Origin: Piromyces finnis
Taxonomy: Eukaryota > Neocallimastigomycota > Neocallimastigomycetes > Neocallimastigales > Neocallimastigaceae
Assembly (NCBI GenBank): GCA_002104945.1
Contig: MCFH01000003.1
Coordinates: 372,001 to 436,000 of the forward strand
Length of the DNA stretch: 64,000 bases
Direction of reading: 5' to 3'
The notes beneath the pieces are model-generated. The model made no database searches. It worked only from the letters and a program-made list of their open reading frames with translations, and was not told where the DNA came from. This document shows positions 16,970 through 31,884 of the stretch, in pieces. How positions within the stretch are numbered: position 1 is the stretch's first letter; each line of letters opens with the position of its first letter. Position numbers and translations under genes: made by a program.

Positions 16970-18205
16970 ATGAAATCTCTATTAATTATCACTTTAGCAT
17001 TTATATGCATATTTGCTCATCGTACTTTGGCTCATGAAAATAGTTTGTATAATAACTAATATAAATTTCATTATTTTATATTCTATATAATTTGTAAAGT
17101 AAAAACTAATATCTAATGTTAATATTTATTTTTTTATTATTAATAACATTATATATATATCTTTAAACCTTTTAAAATATAATAAAAATTTTACAATATA
17201 AATAAAAGTTGAAAACATGGATCTTGAAGAAATTTTAGATACTTTTCAGGATCCAGATAATATTATTATGAATAATAACTATAACAATAATAGCAATAGC
17301 AATGAAAAGGTTGAAAACAGTAATATTAACATTAACCAGGAAACAAATACTATGAATGATATACAAACAGAATTATTGGTTAGTCAACCATTCCCAGAAT
17401 ATAATGATAATAGTGGAAATACAGGTGCAAAGATTTATGTATTAAGTGGTGTTGGTTTTACTAGTGTAGCACTTATTGCCTTTTTGGGTTATAAAAATTT
17501 TAGAAAAAATGCAGAATTAGATGAAATGAAAAAAGAATTATTATTTGAAAGTATGGAAGAAAATAGAAATGATATTTCAATGCCTGATAGAGTTAAACAA
17601 ACTAAATCAATAAATAGATTATCTAAAAGTTTAAGTTTAAATTTATCTGATATATTTAATGAAGAAAAACCAGTTGTTTCATCCTCTATATATTCTGATA
17701 ATTATTCCCTTGTTAAAAATAGAGCTTATAAATGTCATTTTAACTGGTCACCCTTTAATTCTGATGAAATTATTTTAAAATGTGGTGATCTTATATGTGT
17801 CAAGGTAAGCCGTTCATTTCCTTTTTCATATTCTAATAGTATTTAATTATGAAAAAAAAAAAAAAAAAAAAAGAGAGAGAGAATGAAAATAAAATCAATG
17901 ATTAAAATATACATAATAAGAATTAGTTTTGATTAACAATATATCTCTTTTTCTCTCTATATTTATATATTTTATAGGAATCATATGATGATGGTTATTC
18001 ACTTGGTCGTAATTTATATACTAGATTTTATGGTATTTTCCCAACTTGTTGTTTATCAACACCAGAAGAAAAGATGATGGGGTCTGAATTAATTAAAGAA
18101 GGTGAATTTGAATCAATATTGAAGAGAACTTCATCCAAGAATATGACAAAACGTTCTAGAAGAGCATCATCATCTGTATCTGTTGTTATTCCAACTTGGA
18201 TGTAA
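16970..18205 (+). CDS. Single-pass membrane protein with cytosolic SH3-like domain, 3 exons
   Basis: Exons 16970-17042, 17209-17804 and 17978-18205 give about 298 residues. Exon 1 encodes a signal peptide (MKSLLIITLAFICIFAHRTLA) and splices in phase 1 to an Asn-rich, acidic extracellular segment (about 25-97). A transmembrane helix follows near 98-119, then a basic/Ser-rich juxtamembrane stretch and an SH3-like fold at about 195-250, interrupted by intron 2. The C-terminus is short, basic and Ser-rich. SH3 landmarks are the acidic DEIILKCGD strand, the DDGY turn and the YGIFPTCCL end. The usual Trp pair after DDG is replaced by Tyr-Ser. Such sensor-like proteins (compare yeast Sho1/Fus1 logic) recruit proline-rich partners at the membrane, but the partner here is unknown. 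Without exon 1, an ATG at 17217 would give a 271-residue form lacking the signal peptide. Confidence 0.7.
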
Positions 18206-19600
18206 TAACCAGGAAAAATTGAAACCAAAACAAATTTTACCCACCCCCTAAAAAAAAAGCAAAAGTTCAAGAAATAGTAATACTTTTTTTTTTTTCTTAT
18301 ATAATCCAATAAGGAAAATAGAAGAAATAATAATATAAAATAGCATGATTTATTTAATTTTCTTAATATATAGTATTATTTCTTTACTATTTTTCTTATA
18401 AAATTATAGATTTTTTAAATACTATTAAAATATTATTTATTTTAGTAGTTCTATTTTTTAATTAAACAAAAAAAAGATATTTCTTTTTTTTTTTTTAAAT
18501 TTTTAGATTCCACTTCAGTTTTTATTTTCGTTTAATTTTCATATTAAAAATAAAAAAAAACCTCAATATTATTTTAATTTTATACATTTTATTTATATAT
18601 ACATGTACCTTTTTTTTTTAAAGTATTGAATTTAAGAATTTTATATAATTCTTTCAATATATATGAATATATAATATTTATAATTTTTTATATTAAACCT
18701 TTTAAATAAGCATTTTCTTTTATTCATATTTTCATTATTAAAAATAAAAACTATATTATGATGAAGAGAAGGAAATCATATTAAAAAAAAAAAGTAAGAT
18801 TTCTAATATTTATATGCATACCTTTCATATATATAACGTATTTTTTTTTTATACCCATAACTTTCCAATATCTTATTTTTTGAAATTTTAGATATTACAA
18901 ATAAATGCCCATTGAAATAAAAAAAATAATAATAATAATAATAAACTTTAATTATAAGAATAATAAAATAAATATAAAAAAAAGTGTAATCTTTTTTTTT
19001 TTAGAATAATAAAGTGTATTTTATACAAATTACTGTATTTAAATGATACTAAAAGGGACTAGGATGTTAATTAAATAATAGAGTAATTGGTTGAAAATTC
19101 CAAATAGTAATAATCATAAAAAAAAAAAAGAATAAAAATTTTTTTATTAAAAGAAATATGAAATAATAATAATATAATTGATGCTTATATAAGTTTAATA
19201 TAAGAAACATTTAAGTATCGTTACAGTCTTCAACTTTTTTAAATAAAAAATTATTTCTTTTATTAATAAAAAGCAATGCATTATAAAATAAATTTATAAT
19301 AGATGCCAACAATAACATTCATATATAGCCGTAATGATATAGATGGGAAAATTCAATAGGTAAATGACTAACGGTAACTACATAATAAAATTCTTACCAG
19401 AATTATATGATAGTCTAATATAAAGTATTGAATTAAATTTCTTTTTTATTTTTAAATATATATGTAGTTAAAATACTTTATAATATAGAGAAGAAGTATA
19501 TCCTTAATTCATTGAAGAAATATAAATTATAGAAACACGTTTGGAAACATGTGTATATAAAAAAAATATTTATATGAAAACCATGTTAATTATGAAAATT
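18206..19600. other. AT-rich intergenic spacer
   Basis: No open frame, RNA or repeat that I can support; short AAT run near 18923-18942 and ordinary poly(A)/poly(T) tracts only. Confidence 0.6.
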
Positions 19601-20185
19601 TTAATGTTCTTTCTTGGTTATAGTTCCATTCATCTCTTCTATTAATTTTTGTGGACGCTTTTAATATTTCAATAGAAAAATTATCAAAATTGATTTCTCC
19701 TCTTGTTAATTTAGAAATAATTATGCTTAAACAGATTCACAATCCCATAAGTCCAATAGCTTTAAGTCAGCGTAAATTGGTTATAGCCTAATTCTATAAA
19801 TTATTTTTATTTTATACTAAAAAGAAAAGTATTTATTTATATTATTAAAGAACATAAATATGTTTTGGTTTTACTTCTTTTTAAAAAAAATATGAGTAAT
19901 AATATTTAAAGTTATAAAAATTACTTAAATATTGATTTATTGATTAATATTAACATAAAAATGCATGATTAGATAAGAAAAAATATAAATTATAATAACT
20001 ATTAAATAGTTTTTGAAATATATGTTCATAAATACGAGTTTAAATATTATATTGAGATATTTTAACCCTTTATATTATAAATGACACTTTAATTAAAATT
20101 TAGAGCAGATTTAATGGCTGTTAAAATTTCATCTAAACTAATATCTTTATTAATATCCCGATCTTTAATATATATATATCGAGTT
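19601..20185 (-). pseudogene. Possible decayed EF-hand protein remnant
   Basis: Two short minus-strand pieces look calcium-binding. One at about 20095-20180 reads KDRDINKDISLDEILTAIK, which fits the 12-residue EF-hand loop (D-x-D-x-N-x-D-I-x-x-x-E) followed by an exiting helix, then stops. The other at about 19610-19760 reads LTRGEINFDNFSIEIL before a stop, resembling the end of a second loop. Stops and A/T-rich filler separate them, and no intact gene can be assembled. Match to so short a motif can arise by chance in such biased DNA, so this is a weak call. Confidence 0.3.
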
Positions 20186-20654
20186 ATTCTACTTTATTCT
20201 ATATTACTATGTATTATATGTATTATAACATATATAAAAGAAAATTAAATATAATTTTCTTTTTATTTTTAATATCCTAATTACATATTGCTCAAATATT
20301 ATAGATAATAAAATTATTTGATGTTTTCAATTATAATAATTTAGTATTAAAATTATATAATATGAATATTAAAATATAAAATATTCCCTCTTTATTATTA
20401 CAATTAGTTATATAATCTTGGAATTGTTGTTAAAGAAAGGATTCTTGTAAGAAGGACTCACATCTTCGCCTAATATAATAATATATTATTATTACAACAA
20501 CAAAAAAGAAAGAGCATTAATCATTTTATTAAATAAATTTAAAATAATAAATTTTAATTATTAAAAAATTAAAATTTTATTGTTATAAAAGATTTTATGG
20601 GTTAATAAAGTAAAAAATCAAAATCTACTACTAAAACATAAAAATTATTGGAAT

Positions 20655-22440
20655 AATTTGATTTTGGAAAAGGGAGGAGATATTAACTATGTTACAAAAA
20701 ATGGAAATAATATTTTATTTTATTTATTGCAAGAATAAAAAACTTGATTTTTCAAACCTGAAGTTTGTTTTGTTAAATAATGTAGATAAAATCTTTAAAA
20801 AAATGAAAAGGATATTAATATAAATGTAGCTGGCTTGGTAACTGATGTATTATCAATACCTGAAAATAATTTTGAAATGGATAAATATTTTATTGAAAAT
20901 GGATTTGATATTAATAAAAAAAAATATGGTGGGCTAAATGGATTACATAATTTTGTAATGAATGGAAATATAAAAATAATAAAATACTTAATAGAAAAGG
21001 GGATCAAGAATAATGAAATAACAAATTAAGGTGATTCTGCATTAACTTTTGCTTTGAAAGTGAGTAATATTAAAATAGTAAAATATTTAGTTGAAAATGG
21101 TATATATTTATATACAGAGAATAATAAAGGCAGAGATTTAGTTATGAAAGTATTAATTTTTAATCATAGTGATATAGCCAAATATTTGTTAAAAAAGATG
21201 AATTTTTTTAAAAATAAAAATCAATGCATATCTTTTTTTGAAATTAGCATGTAAAACCGGCCGGTTTAATTGATATTGTAAAATATTTGATTTATAAAGG
21301 TATATTCATTGTAGAAGAAAATATTAATGATATTGAATACGATATAATAATGAAATCTAAGATTGGATATTTAAGTATATTAGTATATGTATATAAAAAA
21401 ATATAAAGGTGAGCAAAATAAGTAAGAATAATATTATTGAATTAAATAAAGAAGTTGAAAATGGCGATATAACATTAGTTGAAAATTTTATAAGAAAGAG
21501 AACTATAAATATCAATGAAGAAAATGATAAATATACAAAAGAAAAAAAAAATTAATATATTATTGATGTCATGTTATAAAGGTAATTATTCAATTAATTA
21601 CTATTTTAATTGAAAGTGGTACAAATATTAATAGAAAAGATAATAATGGCTATGATCACAAAAAAGGATATATTAACATAGTTAAACTTTAAGTTAAATT
21701 TTAGTATAAATATACATCATAAAGATAATGATGGATGAAGTTCCTTTTTTCATGTCACATTATATAATCATTTAAACATTATTAAATATTTATTAAGTAT
21801 AGGATATAATATTAATGGAAAGGACAAGAACGGTAATAACTTATTAATAATAGCAGGAATATTAAACCATTTTGAATTAATAAAATTCTTTATAGAAAAT
21901 AAAATTAATATTTTTGAAAAAAATATATATGGCTTTAAGGCATTAATGGTAGCTACAATTACAAGAAATCTTGAAATTATGAAATACTTGAAAGATCAAG
22001 GATTAGACATTAACAGTAGGAAGTAGATATGGATGGAATGCCTTAATAATTACAACAGAATTTGACCATTTGAAATTATAAAATATTTTAGTTGAAAATA
22101 AAATAAATATTCATAGAAACGATATAAATAATTTTAATTCATTGTTTCTTTCATGTAATAATGGATATTCAGAAATTGTTAACTATTTAATTAACCAGGG
22201 AATAAATATTAATGAAAATTGTTTAAATTGGGATATAAGGTTGATATACGCAGCCAAAAAAGGATATTTAGTGTATTTCTGTGAATATGATCATTTTGAT
22301 GTTTGTAAACATCTAATGAATAGTGGATGTGACATCAAACTAAAAGATAATAACAACAATTGTTTATTTTATTCTGGAATTAACTTTTCTGTTCAAATAG
22401 AACAGTATTTCATTATTAATAAACATATTACGTTTTATTG
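20655..22440 (+). pseudogene. Ankyrin-repeat protein pseudogene
   Basis: A series of ankyrin-like units is spread over all three forward frames and broken by many stops and frameshifts. Pieces include ILEKGGDINYVTKNGNNILF (20664), KYFIENGFDIN then IIKYLIEKGI (20880-21005), IVKYLVENGIYLYTENNKGR (21075-21135), DIVKYLIYKGI (21272) and EIVNYLINQGININEN (22172). Spacing of about 100 bp between units matches the 33-residue repeat. No start codon or complete frame remains. The helix-loop consensus is like that of the intact ankyrin gene at 43-48 kb, so it may be a dead relative, though the units are too diverged to call it a copy by eye. Confidence 0.85.
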
Positions 22441-23261
22441 AAAATATTATTTATTAAATAATAAATAATATTTATATATGTACATAAAATAAAGCTATCT
22501 GTAAATTTTGTGGAGAAAGGCGGTATTATTGATGCAAAAAAAAAAATATTCCAAAATACTAAAAATATGAATATTATGTATAAAATATAATAAAAAAAAT
22601 GGAAGTTATTAAAAGTTAAATACATCCATATGATAAACCTTAAGATTTATTATATATATTTTCATAAAGAAAGTTTATATTAATCTGATGAGTTTCGTTA
22701 GCACACCAATATTATGAAAATTGAAAGGGTTATATTTGTATGTAAGGTCGAGGTAATAAAATTTAAGTTTGATGAAATTATTAATAATACCATACTATTA
22801 TTATAAATGTTTTGCAGATATAAAAAAATAAAAAATATATTATTTTGCTGAAACCTTATCTTACTTAACATTTTAATATGTTTAATCTTTTATTTAGTAT
22901 AAATTTTTAAATATTTGATCATTTCTTTTAAATTTAAAATATCTTTTTAATTTTTATTTTTTCTTAAAAAATTAATACCAATAACTACCATAGTAACTAA
23001 AATATCAAAAAAAAACTATTATATCCATATTCATTTATATGAATATAACAATTAAAATAAAAGAAATAATAATAGATAATAATAATAATAATAATAAAAA
23101 AAAACTACTTTAAAAAATTTTTTTATTATAAAATGTTTAAAAAAAAAAACTTTAATTAAAAAAAACTATTTAAAGTTTAATTTTTATTTTATCAGTTTTT
23201 ATAATAAAAGTAATTATACGAAGTGTAGAAAATAGAAAATATACAATAATACAATAATACA

Positions 23262-23344
<83 letters not shown>

Positions 23345-23665
23345 GCAATCATAATAAAATACTACTAATACCTATAATAAATAAAAATATAAGAAAAAAA
23401 TAAACTTTTAAAGATTAACATATATTATTAGTCCATAGATAAAAAAATAAAACATTTTCTTCTTTTAAAGTTAATTTAAATATCATTTATTAAATACTTA
23501 TCTACCTTTATAATATATATATTTTATTTTTTGGGATGCCTATTGCTAAAAATATAGTATTATTATTCCTGCTATAATTACTTGCTATCACAATATAAAT
23601 TATTATTACAATTATTAAAATATACCAAAAAAAAAAGAAAAATAAAGAAAAAGAAATATAAAAGA
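22441..23665. other. AT-rich spacer between ankyrin pseudogene and next gene
   Basis: No supported gene; contains an AAT microsatellite (listed) and short AAT tracts near 23073-23096. Confidence 0.6.
23266..23342. repeat. (AAT)n microsatellite, about 25 units
   Basis: Uninterrupted AAT run of about 76 bp in intergenic DNA upstream of the gene at 23666. Confidence 0.9.
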
Positions 23666-25337
23666 ATGCTTTATCCAAAAAATAATAGATATCATTCTAC
23701 TTATCATGAAAAATTATTTTATGAACCATCCAAAGATGTGGCGGATGCTCGAACTCAAAGTTACTTTAATTGGTATAAAGGCGATAAAAATAATATAAAA
23801 GATAAAAATTTTTATCCTTCACGTTGGCCGAGAATTACAAATAATGAAAGGAATTATAGTCATGATGTTTTTAAATTTGCAAATACCTCTTCAACAACAA
23901 CCACCGATAAACATAGTTCAGGTATATCATCACATAATTAACTTTTTTTTATTTTACAAAAAAAAAAAAAAGAAAATATATAAATTACATATAAATTATT
24001 ATATTATACTTATCAATTTATGTAATTTTAAAAAATAATAACAACATTAATTCAGATAGATTTTCTCGAGGTAATATAGATAATTGGTTAAAGGAAGAGC
24101 AAAAACAAAGAAGAGAAATTTCTAATAATCATATTAATGCTGTTAGGTAATCTATATTTTAATGAATCATACATGTATACATTATAAATAAACGAATTAT
24201 TATTAGTTTTAAATTTCACTTTTTTTTTTTTTTTTATTATTATAATTATTTATTATAGTAATGATAATATATTAATATATTAATTCTTTCTTTTTCTTTT
24301 TATTTTATCTAAATATATAAAAAATATTAAAACTTCATTTAATTTCATTTCATGAACAATTCATGTACATTTTATTCATCATTAAATTTCATTATTTATT
24401 ATTTTTAAAATACTGTATATATATAAAAGATTAAGTCGAGAAAGAAGAGATACAGAAAGATGGAATAAAATTGTAAATAAAGATATTGCAAATGAAAAAA
24501 AAATTGTTGAAAGACGGTTACACTCTAAAACTAATAAACCAGGGTAAATTATGTTATATAAATTAAAACAAAAAAATGATAATATATATCAATTTCTTTT
24601 TATCTACATTTAAATCAATTGAAATATATATATTAATTTATATTAATAAATAAATATATGATATGTTTCTTTTTTTCAATCAAAAAAAAAAAAATATATT
24701 AAATATTTCCTGCTTTCTTTTTATTCCCAAAAATACCCAATGTTAATTAATCATCTATTTTTCTATTGTAAAAATACTATCAATATCATTATTTCATTTA
24801 ATAGAAAAGGATTTAATATAATTAATAATCAGTATACTGAAAATGAAAGTGGTAGAGAATTAGCTTTAATTGATTCAATTGAAAAGGTAATGAAATATAT
24901 ATATATATATAATATATAGAGAAAATATAATTTATTATTATTATAGAGAAAAATATAATAAATATTTATATTAATTTCATTAATTTTAATTACATACTTT
25001 TATAAATATATATACATACACAAACAAAATGATTAAATAATTAAATATTTAGCAAAAAGTGAATTATTTATCATTAAAAAAGTATGAAAGAATGAATACG
25101 TATAACCCAGTGAAAGGATATGATATTAAAAAAAGATTACCAGAAGTAGCTACAAAACTAGAACCGGTTAATAATCATTCTTTACATAATGATAATAGTG
25201 CAGCATCAGTAGAACCTATTTATTATTTGAATGTTAATAATCAATCTAATGCTACAAATCAACTTGAACATATGTTAATGTCTAGTAATTCAGAATTAAA
25301 AAGAAGAAGAGAAAGAATGAAAAATCCAATCATATAA
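23666..25337 (+). CDS. Basic, helix-rich protein of unknown function, 5 exons
   Basis: I do not recognise the product. Exons 23666-23921, 24056-24146, 24430-24543, 24805-24886 and 25053-25337 join in phase at GT-AG sites to about 275 residues. The start is the first ATG; the open frame upstream has only a TTG. The N-terminus is rich in Tyr, Trp and His (FNWYKGDKNN, YPSRWPRI). The middle is highly charged and probably helical (NWLKEEQKQRREIS, SRERRDTERWNKIVNKDIAN). It then has NPGK-like turns and a TYNPVKGYD motif, and the tail is Asn/Ser-rich ending in KRRRERMK. There is no signal peptide or membrane segment. The Tyr/Pro-rich ends and charged middle recall small axonemal proteins, which would fit a zoosporic fungus, but this is a guess. 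Short exons with phase-matched junctions argue that the gene is real. Confidence 0.65.
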
Positions 25338-27733
25338 TAATAATAATAATAATAACAACAACAACAAAAATTTAATAATAAAATAAATGAGGAAAGAAAA
25401 TCTATATTTATGTTTATATATTAAAAAAGAAAGCATTACCAAAACATATAAATCAATACAAAATAATATTAAAATAGGGGGGAAGTTGTATTACGTATCA
25501 ATTCTTCCTTTCTACCAAATTATTTCATCTTTATAACGTTTTATATGTATACACCTCTAAATGTATTTGGATATGTATTTTCTGTCAAAAATATTTTTTT
25601 TTCAGTAAAAAGCATTCACGTTTAAAATATATAAAAAAAAAAATTATTTTTTTCTTCTTTTTTGTATAATGTCTATAAATTAATAAATTCATTCTTTTCC
25701 TCATTTTATTATTTTTTATCATAGGAAATATACATGAAAAAAAAATATTCTTTTCAAATTATTAAAAATAAAAACCAGCAACAATATTTTTCAATACTAT
25801 TACACTAGATAAAATGTATATAAAAATATAATATATATAATAATAATAAGGGAAAAATCTTTTTTTAAACATTTAATAAAGCATATTTATTTTTTAAAAA
25901 AAAACCATTAAACATAATTTTATTTTATTAAAATTGTGAACATCTCTTTTCTGAAACATGGTATGAAAAAAGAAAAATCTTGGATATGAAGAGATAATTT
26001 TAAATGTTAGCTGTTTTATCATACTTTCTTTCTTTTTTTTTTTAAAAAAACAATTAAGTTAGATGTTCTTTTTTTTTTTTTATCAAGAATAATTTTTGAT
26101 TTCATTTTATTTTTATACATGGATTTTAACAGATAATAATTAATATGTTTAATTAATAGCTCATTTATTAATTATTTTCTTTTTCATTTTTTCATTAGTT
26201 TACATAAATTTACTTTATGTTAATTAATTAATTAATTTTCATAGTTGAAGCTTTCATTACTATATTCTATATTTAATCCTTTTTTTTTTATTTTTTTATA
26301 TAATTTTATATATATGCTTTCTTTTTTTTTTTTTTTTTTTTCTTCATTTCTCTAGTTTTTTCATGATATTTTTTTTCTACATGATTTTTTTTAAATAGTG
26401 ATGATGATTCCAATATATATATTGTGTTACTTTACAAAATTATAGACATTTTTTCATGAGAGTTATTAAATCTATATATTTAGGTATTCCTAAGTCGTTT
26501 TAAATCTTACTTGGAAACTATTCATGAAAGTATATTATTTCTATTTATACTTTTAGGCTTTAGAATGGAATATATCCATTTTTTATTATTAAATTTATAG
26601 TTCTATTTTATGTTTTAATGCATTGAATATATTTAATTATTATAATAAATATTTATAAGATAGTAATATAAAAGACAAAAAGAAAAGAAAAAAAAAAATC
26701 ATTTTAAATAAATAAATATAACATTATTAAAAGAATGACTGGACTCTTTTTCTGTAGATTTTTCTATTTAATTTTAAAAAAAGTTTTTTAATTAAGAAAT
26801 TTTATATATAAAAAAGATATATTATTTACTGTAAAATAGAATGCATAGAACATTCTGAATAAGATTTTTTTTAGGTTTAAATATAATTATATTATTAAAT
26901 CTTAGTTTTTTTAATTGAAATTTTTTTTATTTTTATAATATTTAAGGTTTGAAATCAGTAATTATATAAATTAAATTGTATATGAATATAAATTTTAAAA
27001 AATTTATCTATCTATATATTTATTTATTCATTTACTTTTATAGAATCCGAGTGCCTGCCAAAAAAAAAAAAAGAAATAAAAAAATATCTTTATTAAGATA
27101 TTTAAATAAATATATATATATATATATATTTAATATCTCATAAAAAATAAATAATAAAGAATATTATATTAAAATAATATAATTACAAAAAAAAAAAGTT
27201 GATTTTTAGTATTTTTGGTTATATTAGTATAAATGTATTCAATATCAATAATACCAAAAAAAAAAAAAAAAAAGAAATTTAAAGTTCTTGATTATAATTT
27301 GATAGTTATTTTCATTATGATTATAATACTAATATAATTTGTTTTACTAATATATAAACCACTCAGTTATTCCATTTAATTTTAATCTTTCCCCATAATA
27401 AAATTTACAGAGTTTATTAAACATTGATTTAGACAATTTAAACAACTTTTATATTATTGTTTTTACTTATTTTTTTATTTTATTAATAATAGGCATTATT
27501 ACCAATATGCAATTTTTAAAATTAAATAAATAATTAATTACAAAAAGAAGTATATTATATTTCTTTTCTAGATAAAAAAATAAAAAATTCATTTCATTAT
27601 AATTAAATAATATTATATCAATATATATGAATTATTATGTAGCGTTGATATTAATAATATTTTTAAAAATAATATGGGTAACAAGGGAAAAGGTAAATAA
27701 AAATTGTTAATATTTGTTTTTCATATTTTCTTT
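25338..27733. other. AT-rich convergent intergenic spacer
   Basis: Lies between the 3' ends of the plus-strand gene at 25337 and the minus-strand gene at 27734, so it holds both terminator regions. A short AAT/AAC run (25335-25368) starts at the stop codon. No gene or RNA seen. Confidence 0.6.
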
Positions 27734-30731
<2,998 letters not shown>

Positions 30732-30812
30732 TATTTAAACATTTTTTTTTCTTTTTGTCCTTTTTTTTTTTTTTTAAAAAAAGCTAAAAATACCATAAAT
30801 TTTAAATTTTTA

Positions 30813-30847
<35 letters not shown>

Positions 30848-31221
30848 AAAACAAAGATAAATATAATTGGTTTATAAATTTTTATAAAAAAATTAAAGAA
30901 AACAACCAAAAGTCAAAGGTGGTGGTTTTCTTTTCTTTTTGTACAGGTTTATAAAGATTTTCATAAAAATTAAACTTTTTGGTTTTTTACTTTTAATTCT
31001 TTTATATATAATATATTTATTATTTATTTTTATTTTTTGTTAATTGATGATTTACACCTTTATTAAAAACCTTTTTTTCTATGGATTTTAATAAATTTTA
31101 TCTTTCCTTTTAACACTCCTTCATGGATCTTTCGATATGAAAAAGTATTTCGAGGGTTATTAATTATTATTAAAGTTATAATTATTATTATTATTAGTAT
31201 TAATTATTATTACTATTACTT

Positions 31222-31253
<32 letters not shown>

Positions 31254-31267
31254 TTTAGATTTTTATT

Positions 31268-31299
<32 letters not shown>

Positions 31300-31884
31300 G
31301 TTATTTATTTATTTTGTATATCTGTATATCTTTAATAAAAAAAATAAAGTTTTATAATTAAATAATACCTTAAATTATTTTTATTTTTTTTATTTTTTTA
31401 GTTTTTTTGTTTTTTTTTGTTTGTTTATTTTTATGTTTTAAAAAAATTATTATTTCTAAATATTATATTATTAATGATTTAAAATCAGTAATATTATAGT
31501 GTAGTTTTATTTTTATTTATAATATTTTTATTTAAAATTAGTGTTATTTTTTTTTCTTTCCCCCTTTTTCTTTTATCCTTATTACTATAAGTTATTTTAT
31601 ATATTAAAAAATTATTTTAGAGAAACGACATAAAATAATTTGTGTAATATACAAGTATTATAGTAGTAATGATTATTATGGGGAAATAAAAAATAATAAT
31701 CTTTTAATTTTATTTATTATTATTCAAATTAATCCTATAATAGATAAAATAAAAGAAAAAAAAAATATTTATTATTATTTTTTATTTTGAAACAATTCCA
31801 TAAAAAAAAATAAAGTTTTTCTATGGAAAAATGATTTTAATCATGAATTCTTCTTATTTAATGTACGTATTGTATTTATATAAT
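30732..31884. other. AT-rich spacer between two minus-strand genes
   Basis: Contains the 5' region of the tRNA-modifying enzyme gene and the 3' region of the SH3-SAM-PH gene. A 26-nt poly(A) run near 30820-30845 and TTA runs near 31180-31290 are the only structure I see. Confidence 0.6.
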
